From the NCBI RefSeq assembly GCF_018143015.1, contig NC_054743.1, positions 32,017,934 through 32,081,933 of the forward strand: a stretch of DNA of 64,000 nt, in the 5' to 3' direction. The DNA comes from Lytechinus variegatus (lineage: Eukaryota; Echinodermata; Echinoidea; Temnopleuroida; Toxopneustidae). The number at the start of each line of letters is the position of its first letter. Positions within the stretch are counted from its first letter, which is position 1. Below the pieces are notes generated by a model that had not been told where the DNA came from, ran no database searches, and saw only the letters and a program-made list of their open reading frames with translations. Shown here in pieces: positions 1 through 13,000 of this stretch. The translations under genes and the position numbers were made by a program.

Positions 1-1057
1 ACAAAAGAAAGTTTACATAAAACAATCACACTCATTCACAAAAACTCCAGTTTCTTTCTCTCTATTCCTACAATCCTAGTTCTTTCCTCTATCATTGCAA
101 AAATTTGTAAATTAGTGATTTCAGTAAAAATCTCGCGTTTCACCCTCATTCGATGAGAATCGGAGGGGGGGGGGGGGGTTGAAAGGGGCACGCCGCCCTG
201 TTTTTATATATTTTTTAAAAAATATATATGTTTGACTTGTCCGAGGAATTTTCTACGGAAAATTGACTTCAAGAGTAATGACCTTTGACCTCTTTATTTC
301 TTTTTTCCTTCGTCATAAATTTGCCCCCCACACGCGCCCTAATTTTATCTGTCTTTATTTCTAAGACTTCAACAAAATGCAAGGGCACATCAGTTATAAA
401 AAATACGATAACATGAAAATTCATACAACACTTATATATATTTTTCAAATGTCAAAGCTGAATAAATTCCTCAGTTATAAAATGCTTAATGACACAAAAG
501 CTTCATTTATCAAACAGTGACGATGACAAAAGACGGAAGAACGTTTATGATGCGAGTAAGTGTGCTCGTCTAATGATGATGATGATAGTGATGATGATTT
601 TATGACAAACAAGAAAAACGATGATAAATTGATAATGAACAACAAAATAATGGTAAGAGCAACAGCACATTTTAGTCTCGAAATATATAGTCTACTTCGT
701 TGCTTTCACCAACGGTATTTAGTTCATCGTTAGCTACATAATTATAAGAGACTTTTAAAAAGTCAGCGAATCTCCCTGAAAATGTTTGATAACAATAATC
801 AAATACAATTTTAAAAATCAAGAAAAAATATAATGTTCTTTAAATGAACAAGCGCTACCACACTTCATTTTTTTTTTTTTTGGGGGGGGGATTATAAGAT
901 AAGACAGCCATATGTGGAGAGGACGTGGAGGTGCAACACATGCAGGTGTATCTTGCGTGGGGTGAGAATTGTCTGCCAATGCCTAATTGGTCTGAGGTCA
1001 TTTTGTTCAGACTCCATAAAGTCTATCGGTTTTACTGCCACGTAGAATTAAAGATGT
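1..1057. other. 3' flank of SLC22 copy A, no gene seen
   Basis: Gene-free stretch downstream of the copy A stop codon. It contains a G homopolymer near 165-178, another at about 881-890, and AT-rich DNA. No coding exon, tRNA or clear terminal-inverted-repeat element was recognised. Similarity to the flank of copy B stops at about 1,050, so this lies outside the duplicated unit. Confidence 0.5.
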
Positions 1058-4000
1058 CTAAACGGCGTTGTCTGATTCGAAAGCTTTGTTCGAATTTGCT
1101 TTTCCATTGGAAATGTCATCGAGGGGTATTTCGGTGACGTCGTTTTCTTTTTTCTCCCTCGCCAGCTCGTCAGCTGCTATTTTGTCATCATAAGCTTTCC
1201 TATGAAAACATGGAAAAAAATAGAGAATTTCAAGAATGACTTGATTTGAAAATAACAAACACACCATCGTTTGGCCTATTCAGCATCTTACACAACAAAA
1301 CTGGAGATATAGTTCAATTGTCATATATGTTTTTATTCTTTTCGTCTGCTCAAAGTTAACTTGAAATGCGACATTGATATATGTATGAAATATCTGTATC
1401 ATGATAGCCATATCATATTAGGGAATATTCCCTTAGTTAGACTGCCATTGTTAGGCCAAGGAGGAATTTGAACTTTTACAGTCATAATATATGCACGGGT
1501 AATCGTCGACCACCCCTTACTAGTTATTTCTAAATTGGATAAAAAAAGAGAGAACAAATAAATTAAGAGAAAGGGAATAAAGGAGAAGGAAAGGAAGGCC
1601 CCCCCAAAAGTTATGTTAATACCCCTTTTATTCAGTTGAGAACTAAAAAGGGCCTCATCATTTTGCCGTGGCGCCGCCCCTACAGAAATGCTAGACAATG
1701 TATCAACTTACGTTCCGAAGATTTCCCCCTCTTCAATGGTTTCCGGCAGTTTCTTGCCTCGCGTCTCGGGGAAGAGAAGGGAAAGAAACCCAGCCAAGAT
1801 GGTAGTGGTCCCAAAGATGATAAGAGGAGCGGAGTAATAGTAGTCCCCTAGGATGAGAATCAGGGGTGAAACAATGGCACCCACACGAGCCATCATCGAA
1901 CAGGTGCCCACACCAACGCTCCTATGATAATGGAAATGGATATGGGTTAATCAAAACTATTCATTTAGAATGAATTTTAATAAACGAAAAATTTAATTGC
2001 TTATCCAAGTTACATAAAATAATAATAAAAAACCCTTTTCAATTACTAGTAAAACCATGGACCTACTACAAAAGCTTCCATTTCAAGTCACTTTCTGAGA
2101 GCTGATATATATGATCCTTGATCATTTATTATTTCATGAATTCAAGTCCTCTCAAGAAATATTGTTGGTAGGCTTCGATTGAAATGATTAAATCTACCTA
2201 CCTGACTGGAGTAGGGAAGCACTCTGCTGAGTAGACATAGACGATGGAATAAGAAGCCGATATGGCTGATTTACCTATCAAGGCAACCGCTGTGTTCCAA
2301 GCTCCAATTGCTGATGAAAAACAAAGACAGATATAACATCAGGGTTATGGAGCACTGGTATGTGACATTGGGGGAGCAGTCAAACACTAGCATAGGCCTA
2401 CCACTTGCTTCGCTCGCTTGCATTTATCAAATCCAAATTTCTACCCTCAAAAAGTCAAAATGAATGGCTTATGACGCAACTTCTGAAAAAAAATAAAATA
2501 AAAGGCGGGGTAACAAAATGGAGAGAAAGAAAGAAAGAAAGAAGTGGAGTGTGGTTGGGGTATATCGGAATTGGTGGTAGGGACTATTATGAGAGCCAAT
2601 ACATAACCGGTAAGAAAAGGAAAGGAGCGCGAGAGAAATTGAAAATAATAACGATAAGGGGGAAATGACGTTTGATCTCTTGCTGATGATATTCACGATT
2701 ATCGATTCCCAATATACTTTTAAGATTACATACGGGAAGTTGCAACGGTGATACATGTTATTCGAGGAGCTGAACGGTATCCACGATCGACGGAGCACCG
2801 TGTTGTAACATCGTGTGGATTTCGCCTGTACGCCAATCTCTACAACCATAAATATGCTCAATCCAACTTCCAGCCAATCAGAGACGCGGTGGGGGAGTGG
2901 TTGAATCATCAGACGTCATTTATTCATCTCGACGCATTCGATTCAGTAGCAGACGAGCATTGGTCGTAGAATAATGTCGGACATTACCTATAAAGTGGGT
3001 TTTCACCTGGGCTAAATTTCAATTTCGATTGAAAACACCACGAATTATATTCGAAAAATAGAATGCATGAATCAAGAACTGCCACTTACGTAGACCGATA
3101 TTGATGAGGCAAGCAGAGCCGCCAATGATGAGGAAAGTAGCAATACTTGGCCGACGACCAAAGAAATCGATGGCGAATATGGCTGCCACGTAACCGACGA
3201 TCTCGACTGCACCGGACAGGAAGAAGTTCAAGTATACGTTGACCCCGAGGTCACCACTGCTATAGGTCAATCCATAGTATACCATGTTATTCACCATCCT
3301 GTGAGGGTCGAAATTTTGATTATAGAAGAAAAGAGAAAATAATCTAGTCGGAAAGGGGGTTCCCGTGCACCATCGGGATATATTTTTTTACTAACTTTTA
3401 TATGTATTGCCTGAAGTGTCTAGATAATGAATCTTGATGTTCCTGCAGCCAACTCGTGTCCCATGGGGTTCTAAATTGGTATTTTTTTTTGCGGCCATCC
3501 TGGATTTTCAAGGAGCCTGTCGAAGGTACCCCCACCCTTATCCGTAGTTAACTATTAAAATATCGGGCTTTTTTGGAGCCCCCATTGTGGCAAAATGGTG
3601 TTTCGGCTATAGACACTTAAATTTTCTTGAAAACACTTGGAGACGAAAGAGTAAGCTTTTCTTTATCAGCTACATCTAAAGATGTGCTGGAACAGCGAAC
3701 CATATTCCCCTCTGGGGCTGCCAAAGTCACCCCAGCCATTTTAATTTTTTTTGCCTATTTATGGAAAAATCTGCCATTTGGAGCCCACATTAGAATATAT
3801 ATGATATGATCCAATGGGGATGCCAAAAGACGATTTCCGAATATAAGTCAAGCACGAAAAGGGATGAGGTAACTTTTAACACGTTTAACATATGCCAAAA
3901 CTAACTTTTTGAGAATTAATAAATAAATCATTTGCAGGAAATCAATACAAATAAAAGTTGCTTTATTAAAATTTGCGTTAAATTTACTCCTAGGACATTT

Positions 4001-7000
4001 TCATTTGAAGCCCATGCCCGTTATTATTGTACGTGCTAATTGCTTGCCTCTCTATGCTCTATTCTTCTCGTCTCTTGCCTTCCTCCCCCTTTATATACCG
4101 TCTTTTAAATTCATTGTTTTTGTATTACATTTATGAAATTATTAATTTGTATATATATTTCATATGAACGAAATGTCCATTGGAATAAAGCAAATGTTTT
4201 CTTGAGTTGAAGTTAAATAATACAACAAACCTGCGATATTCCTTCAATTATTTTATTCATTTGAAAAAATGGGAATACTGAGTAGTAACATTCTTCTGAA
4301 AATGTTGTTGGACTGGTCATCAGTATTTGCAATGTAAACTTCATTTGAAAATTATCATGATATCTAGATTTTCACTTTAAAATGTTTATCATCATTTTTT
4401 TTTGTGGGGGGGGGGCTTCCTACGTCACTGGTAATGAATTTGTTTTGGATCATATTATATCGTCAGTAAATACGTGATTCTAATCGATTTATGCAGCGTT
4501 GGATCCCAAACTAATGGCACCACAAGATTGTAAAGAGCAACCTATATAGGGTAATTCAAACATTTAAACAATTCAAACTTGTAGGCATTAAATGAGCTTT
4601 CACTTTTTCATTGTTTTTCGTCTCTATGCATTGGTATAATGAGTCAAACACTTTGAGGGGTTACACATTACGTAAGGGGCACAATTTCTAAAGAAAGATG
4701 CGAGCGAATTTTTTTATATTTTTTAAAAACAAATGTCTAATTTTGCGATGAATTTTGACATAAAATAGAAATTATGTCACATTTCACCTTTTTACTTTCC
4801 TTGATGTTTTCTCCACTTTTTTCCCCTAGTCATGACAATTGTGGAGTGTCTATTGCCCCCACCCCTATCTGTACGCGGTAGCGTATGTTTACATATAAAA
4901 AAATAATTATGATAATAAACGGTTGATAAAAAAAGAAAATAGATTATAATACGTCTCATTCATTCAATTTACATAAAATAAGCAAGAGCACATTAATATC
5001 AAACAGTAATAACACAATTTGTTTGCCTTTTATTGTAGTTTATTTCCGTTACTTTTTGCAACTGAATTCGTTATCATTCACCTTCCAGTAAGCATATATC
5101 AATTTTTAGTGAAGAGTATGTTGAATGATCCGTGGTCATGTATCACATTCGACGGTGACAAGTGTTTCTGCAAAAATTGATTTCCTCTTCAAAAGGCTTT
5201 ACTTTAATATCTGTTGAAATTGTTAATGATCAACCGCTTCCCTGCCCCTAATTAGTATTTCCATGAATGGTTGTCACTACCACCTCTTGCAGCTGGACTG
5301 CTTTTAATCCCAGCATTTTGTTTGGAAGTTATCACGCTACGAGTAGATTCTTAGTTATCAGTAACCATTGCAGGATGGTTGATCGAAAGCTTAGATGTCA
5401 GGTGTCTTTGGGAGCTTTTTATCTCTGAAGCTCTTTATGAGCTCTAAAGACATTCTAGGAAACTCCTTTTTCCAGGATGTCCGCTTTTCACAGTAAAGCG
5501 TTGATGCAGGATAACATATCCTTTCTCAATCACAGAATATGTTGGAGACCTTCTTTTCCATGAAGTCAAGCCTTTCAAACAGAAGTTTGTGTTTGACCCT
5601 TTCTTGAGTTTCACTCTGCCTCCTCCATCACTTTGATGATCGGCATCACGGTGATGACTTGCTTCATTGGAACCTCGGCCAGGTGAAACTTATTTTGGAC
5701 ACTGCCTTTCCCGTGAAGTCAAGTCTTTCCAAATAGAAGTTTGTGCCCATCGTTTCTCGACTTCCACTCTGCCTCCTATATCACTTTGATGATCGGTGCT
5801 ACAACGATGACTTATTCATAGGACCTTAGCCATGAGATACGGAGCAACAACTCTTTTTTTCCTCGTCAGTCTTACTATAACCGCCTTTCGCGAGTTTCAC
5901 TCCGCCTCCTCGACCTCTTCGATGCTTGGCATTATGCTGATGACTCTGCTGCTTGGAACCTTGGCCATGTTAAGCTGGGCAGCAGTGCGATTAGACTTTG
6001 GGCACTTCTTCTTTCCTAGTTTCATCTTAAGAGCTATTTTTTTATCCTTCATAGCTTGCTTCTTCAGCTTACCATCCAAGGTCTTGATCTCGTCTGATAC
6101 GTAGAGCATGGCTTTACGATACCTAATAAGTTCCTTGGTTATTCCTGTAAACTGTTTCTCCATGGTGTAGCCCTTGTAGGTTATGCCGTCAGCAGATGTG
6201 CGGAGGAACGGCTGCTTTACTGTCAATGGGATGTCCGGGCCGAGAGCAGACAGGCGATCAGAGAGAAAGGAGGATTTGTTGATAAGCATCTGGGTGGCGG
6301 AAACAACTCGAGCAAAGTCTGCCAAGACTTTTGAGGGACTGCAATTGGATGCCACTTCTCGAAACTCTTTGAAGTAGTCATTTGTTGCAGCAAATTTCTG
6401 GAAGAGAGAAACAAAATATATTGCGTGTCTTTAGTAGATTATTTAGTAAATACAATCTGACAAGGGGAAAGCATCTTTTTATTAAATTGTGACTCAAATC
6501 ACATTATTTATTGAAGTAGGAAAGCGTATATCAATTAGGTTTATTTTTCACTAATGATAAAAGTGATAGATTCCTAAGTAATGAGAAATGGTTTTTTTTT
6601 AAAATCATCAGGAATATCAAAAATATAAGAATACATTAATGTTTAACCTGAGAAAGATCGTAAAGATAAAATACTTACTTTGGGAAAAGTTTTTCCTTCC
6701 AATGCTGCATCGGCCCTCTGCAACACTTCGTCAACAAGGGCAATCTGTAGACGCAGGTCTTTGATGATCTCCTTCATCCTCTTCCTGATGGGTTTGGTGA
6801 TCTTCGCCTCGTACTCTAAATTCGTCATTTTGCAGTCACCGGGTTTGGAAAACGGCTTGTTTCCAACAACCTTCCACAGGTTCAGGCTGGAGATGATGCC
6901 ATCATGAAGAGCATGACTCAAGGTCATTGCACGAAGAAGAAGAGAGCATGCCCTAGAACTCTCATTGAAGTCATTTCCTGCCTGACTGGATCCACATGCC

Positions 7001-10000
7001 CCTTCGCATCGGGAGTGGATGCATTTGAGCTTTGAGCAATTGGGTAAGTGTCCTATGGCTGCTGAAACAGTTTTCGACAGCTCTTGGCACTTTTCTGATA
7101 AGCTCTTGTTGGATTGCTCTTCTGCAGTAGAACAAGTGGTGGCCTTCTCTTCCCAGCAATGCCTTCTTAGTCCATTGCTTGATGATGTGGTCACTGGGGT
7201 CCCTTGTTCAGATTGATCAGAGAGCGATGATGAACTCCCATCCGTCTCAATAATGGCGGGAACGACTTTGGGTGAATGGCGGCGAAATGTCCGTCTGAAT
7301 GACTTCAGGGAGCAAATTTTGGGAACCTTGAAGAATCCAGGAAAACAGAGTACACTGGTAACAGGTTCGTCTTCCTCATTGGGCAGGATAGAGGGTTGAA
7401 TAGTCTGTCAACGAATGGGGAGGAAAAAAGGGAAAACGTTCTTTTTTTTTATACTAAAATACCACGCAAGTCTGATCTACATAAACAAATTTGTAGCTTT
7501 GTCGCTGAAGGGGGGGGGGGGTTGTAGGTGATGCAGAACAAGAATGTTGTAACAAAAATTTAGAAAAGCTTTCATTTGTATGCAATTATTTTTTTCACAA
7601 ATTTAATTAAAGAAAAAAGGAAGGTATCCTACAAACATTAATTAGATCGAAACGCCGATGGTGTGTTATTTTTCTAATAAATTTCTTGAAAGTTATTGTT
7701 TTAATTGAATTAAATATCAATGCTACAATTTTGTTGATACATATATCAAGTTAAGTATTAAAGAAAAAGATTTTTTAAAACAAAATCTGTCTTGTCCTTT
7801 GAAGACAATATTAACCAAATTCGCATAATCATAATGTAAACAGTATTCAATTTGTGTGTTTGATGTAGGTTATTTCTTACCTTTAGATAAATACTTGCTT
7901 ATTTTATCTCTATTAGCTTACAATATTATACTTGCATTTAATGGATAATATAAATTTATCTTCTACAGATTATTTTTTCAAAAATTACAAAGTGTGCTAG
8001 CCTTCATACAACTTTGTTGATACATACCAAGTTAAGAATTAATGTAAAGTGTTTTTAAAACAAACTCTTTCCTGTCTTTTGAAGAAAATTGGAACGAACT
8101 TCAAAATGAAATCACCACCTAATATAAAAGTAGGCTTAGGTCAATTCATTTAAGTCATTGACCTAGATATCTAAGAAAGCCAAAATAATTGTCTTACACC
8201 TACATGTTTGTTATCATGTTAGATTATCTCTTGAATCTCATTATCATCAAGGATAACGGAACTGGGCTAAATAATGTTGGATGTTGCGGATTGTTGCCCA
8301 AGTATAGCTCAATGATTTAATTTATCTATTAAAAATGTTACAACTGACGAAACAGAAAAAAACTTACCAATTTATCCATGATTTCAGGTTTTGAAGAAAG
8401 TCCAATGATCGAAGATTCGATAATATAAACTCAGATATAAGCAACGTCAATAAGATGAAGTGCATATAATCTCAAGTGAATGCGAATACTCAATTCTTTG
8501 TTTACATAATCATCATTCGCTTCACAGAGTGCGCAGGATGTGACGTCATAAAACTTCGGTCCAATCAAAGCGTCCTATATTTCGTCGGAACTCCAAGGCG
8601 TCCAACTTTCAACCAGTCATTTTCCGCGTTATGAAAAAGATGCGCTTAAAACAGGCTCTCACTCGTTGATAATTGTGACGAAAGCAGTTTCTATGGAGTC
8701 AGTAACCGAACTTGTTCTGTACGTCATAATGGTTAAGATTTTTTGTTTTTATTGCATGTTCAAGCAAAATAATGTTGCATTTTTTGTGATTTTGCTTCCC
8801 TTTTTAATTGTTTTCCCGTTCAATTTGGAGGAATCACGAAAAGCTTCATTTTACTTTTGATTCAGAAAAGACACTAAAAAGTTTATTATGTGTTTATTGT
8901 GTTTACTGTAGAATCTATATTCGGGCACATTGTGCATTACCATTATTAGGGCACTGCCCCATTAACATAAAACAGATAACCCATATTAAAGTTAAAATAT
9001 ATAATTCGTAAACAAGGAAAATCATGCATGCATGCTTTGTAATATTACGAAACTTTATATAATTATAATCTTTTTAAACTTTTGTATAATACCATGTCAA
9101 TTCATACATAATAATATTCCGGAACCTGCCTGTCTTACTATAAAGAGGAGCTGATCATAATTTATTGAGGAATAACAACCAAGATATGAATCAATGCAAC
9201 TTAACTTTTGGCAAGTGTTTGGCGTTGCTGTGTAAGATTTGCTATTTTTTCTTTGTTGTTGTTGTTGTTTTATTTTTATTAAGATTTTGCGATGAAGGAC
9301 AATTACTCACCAATTGTAAATGAAGTTGATAGTTCTCCATCGAAGGACAGGTGTCCTGAAAAGATCGAGGATACCTGCTTTAGGGGCTAGTCTTGCAGCT
9401 TCCTAGAATGTTACACATATAATAAAAAGACAGTGAGGGAGGGGTTTATAATGATGATGATGATAATAATAATATAGGGTATTTATATTGCGCACATATC
9501 CACCTTGTTTGGTGCTCAAGGCGCTCCTATATTACCCGGCTAAGCTAGGCGTTCATAGCGCACACAGCTTTTTAGGGATTTACTTTCTACCGGTACCCAT
9601 TTACCTCAACTGTGTTGAGTGCAGCACATTGTGGATCAGTTTCTTGCTGAAGGAAATTACGCCATGTCTGGGATTCGAAACCACGACCCTCTCTTTTAAA
9701 GTCCGGAAACTAATCCACTGGGCCATAACGCTCCACATGTGTCCCCCTTCTTTGTATTTGAATATAAAAAAATCCCCATCGGAAAAATAAATTTTGAAAT
9801 AAAAACACCCTATTTCTCGTAGCTCTAAGTGCCCGTTTTTGACTGACCTTCCATAAAAAGGCCTAGTTCTTTTAATGTTTATTAGAAATTTCTTTCTTTC
9901 AAATTCGGCCCTTTCTGTTTATTCTTCCAATTTATGTGGTTGGTCATCAGATACAAGAAGGAAGATTTCAAAGATGTATAAACATACTTTAAAGGGCCCA

Positions 10001-13000
10001 TCTTATTTCATGAATTAATTATCTTATGATTGGCTACAGCGTCTAAGCCCCTCACATCCTCAAAACATACATCAAACCTATTTATACGTGATATAATTCC
10101 AGTAACCATGGCAACACGACTCAAACCTACCTGTTCTTTCACTTCTTCCTCTGTAAAGAGAGGATCCGGTAGTTTTCGTTTGTTGACCTTGGCGACTTTG
10201 TGAATGATTTTCTCAGCTTTCTTGCTATTACCATGGGAGAGAAGCCAACGTGCTGATTCTGGAATGAAACTTGTGAGAAATTATAAATAAAAAGGTTTAT
10301 TCCAATGTAGCAGAAGCGAACTTTAATGGAGTGATTGCACTAATTTTACATTTATATCTTCCTATATAAAAGCAAGAAAACGGTTTATCATTCTAAAATC
10401 GATAATTTTCACCTCCTTATGAAAATAAAAATATTTAAAAAATTGATAAGCATAACGAAAACGAAAAAAAACAACAGGAAATCACTTTGGGAGATGCCCA
10501 TTTCATTCTTCTTTTCTTATATAAACGGACACAAGAGCGGAAAAAACACGTTTAGAAATTGGAGCGTGAGTGGTGGGGTCATGTATCCTCATTGTCTTAT
10601 TTTTCTGGATCTGGATCTGTGCCTGGGATCATGTGGTCATGACAAGGTTTGCTATCATGCCGAGTTCTCCATTATGTTTATCACTTGACATTTTCACCTA
10701 TTGGCGACAAGAAATCGGAAATCGAATTGGTCCCTGTATCACCGTAATAGACCCTACAATATTCTATTAAAAACTCAAGTGAACAATTAACTCCTCAAAG
10801 AAAGTGAATTTCACTAGATTAAGAGCCACTTTCACCCTGTGTTCACACTGTATTTAGTCTAAGTTTAGCGACCGTTAACGTCACTATCAAGGGGATGAGA
10901 AGCGAGTTCAAAATATTGCACTCATTTTAAAGAGACGGTAAGGAGAGAGTCTATAAGAACTTACGGCATGAGCAAAAAGAAAAGAAAGAGAGGAGCAGAA
11001 ATGATAATCTGGAGCGTCCTCCAGTAGCGGACAAAGTAAGCAATGATGGCAAGAAGCATGTAGGCCAAGGCGAAGAAAATCTGGATGGCTATTCCGGTTA
11101 CTGTTCGCCATTTTGGTCCGACGAACTCCACACCTGTATTATCATCAAGAAAAGAAAGTTGGAAGAACCGGGCTTATTTGAAACCAAATGACATGTCAAG
11201 AATTATCCGTAGATTGTGTAAAGTGCCCGTACATCATTTAGCTTCTCCTGTATTCCCATTCCCTTTACCTACCCTGTCTAAGTAACAATGATATTCTAAA
11301 AACACTGCAAATTAAGATTTAACACGTTTTGGGGGCCTCATGAATCTCTTGATTATAATAGGAATGATTTTGAATGCGAAACAAATATCGGGCGCGGATC
11401 AATAGTCGGATTTTAACAGGGTGCAAATCTTCCTGAAAAATTTGACAAGCAAAGAATTTTTTTAAAGTAACAATTAAGCATTTTCAAATTTTACAGGGTG
11501 CCCAAGTAATGCATTCTAAATGCTACATCATTATAGAATTTCAAATTTTACGGGGTGCGCCCATTCCGCCATCTAAATCAGCTCCTGTGTAATATACAAG
11601 CTAAACAGATGGAAGATATGCATGGAAAAGAAAACTTCAAGAAAAAATGTATAAGAATTGACCGATAGAGAGTGATACGGCGAGACCATTGACACTGACA
11701 GTTAATGGGATTCATAAGAGAGACTGGGGTATATTGACAGTCAAGACTTTTTTTTATTATTATGATCAAAATTCAATATTACCAATGACGAAGGCAACTT
11801 GTAGCACAGCCTTATTGCCAGCCGCCTGGAAGAAACGAAGGACGATGTACACCCAATAGTTAGGCGAGAAAGCAACCAGTACTCCAAATCCAGCCTGGAT
11901 ACCGAGGCAAATAAACAGGGTGGGATATCGCCCAATTCTAATGTGATCAGAAAAAAAAAGAATAAAGAAATGCTTGAGTATAATAATGTTGTGGAATGAC
12001 GAGTATTCTTTTTTTTAAGTTGACAATTCGTACAGAAGAAATCAGTACTTTCAATGGTAATTAGTAGGGGCTTAATTGGGAACGATAATTAAAGATTGGG
12101 GGCTGTTTTGTTAACAAGGTATTGATAAGCAAAAACAAGAACATGGTTTTTGTCTCACCTGCGTAGCAGAGTGAGACTATAGGCGCCGCTTTTCCGACGG
12201 CGGCGGCGGCGACGGCGTCAACATCAAATCTTAACCAGAGGTTAAGTTTTTGAAATGACATCATAACTTAGAAAGTATATGGACCTAGTTAATAAAACTT
12301 GGCCATAAGGTTAATCAAGTATTACTGAACATCCTATTAGAGTTTCATGTCACATGACCAAGGTCAAAGGTCATTTAGGGTCAATGAACTTAGACCATGT
12401 TGGGGGAATCAACATCGAAATCTTAACCTGAGGTTAAGTTTTTGAAATGTCATCATAACTTAGAAAATATATGGACCTAGTTCATTAAACTTGGACATAA
12501 GGTCAATCATGTATCATCAAACATCCTGCATGAGTTTCATGTCACATGACCAAGGTCAAAGGTCATTTAGGGTCAATGAAGTCTGGCCGATGGGTATCTG
12601 TTGAATTACAATCAAAACTTTAAAAGTTTTTGGATATGATTCATGAAACTTGGACATAATAGTAATCAAGTATCACTGAACATCCTGTGCAAGTTTCAGG
12701 TCACATGATCAAGGTCAAAAGTCATTTAGGGTCAATGAACTTTGGCCGAATTGGGGGTATTTGTTGAATTACCATCAAAACTTTGAAAGTATGTTGGTCT
12801 AGTTCATAAATCTTGGACATAAGAGTAATCAAGTATCACTGAACATCCTGTGCACATTTTAGGTCACATGACCAAGGTCAAAGGTCAATGAACTTTGGCT
12901 AAATGGGTTATCTGTTGAATTACCATCATAACTTTGCAAGTTTATTGATCTGACTTTTTAAACTTGGATAATAGTAATCAAGTATCACTGAATATCCTGT

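Noticed and set aside
5897-8379. Nested gene as a processed retrocopy
   Set aside because: It has two introns with consensus splice sites and shows no poly(A) tract or flanking target duplication.
10259-10269. CAG acceptor at the start of copy A exon 7 (ATTCCAG|AATCAG)
   Set aside because: It leads to a stop after a few codons. The CAAG site 10 bases earlier keeps the frame, gives the expected FIPESARWL, and is conserved in copy B.
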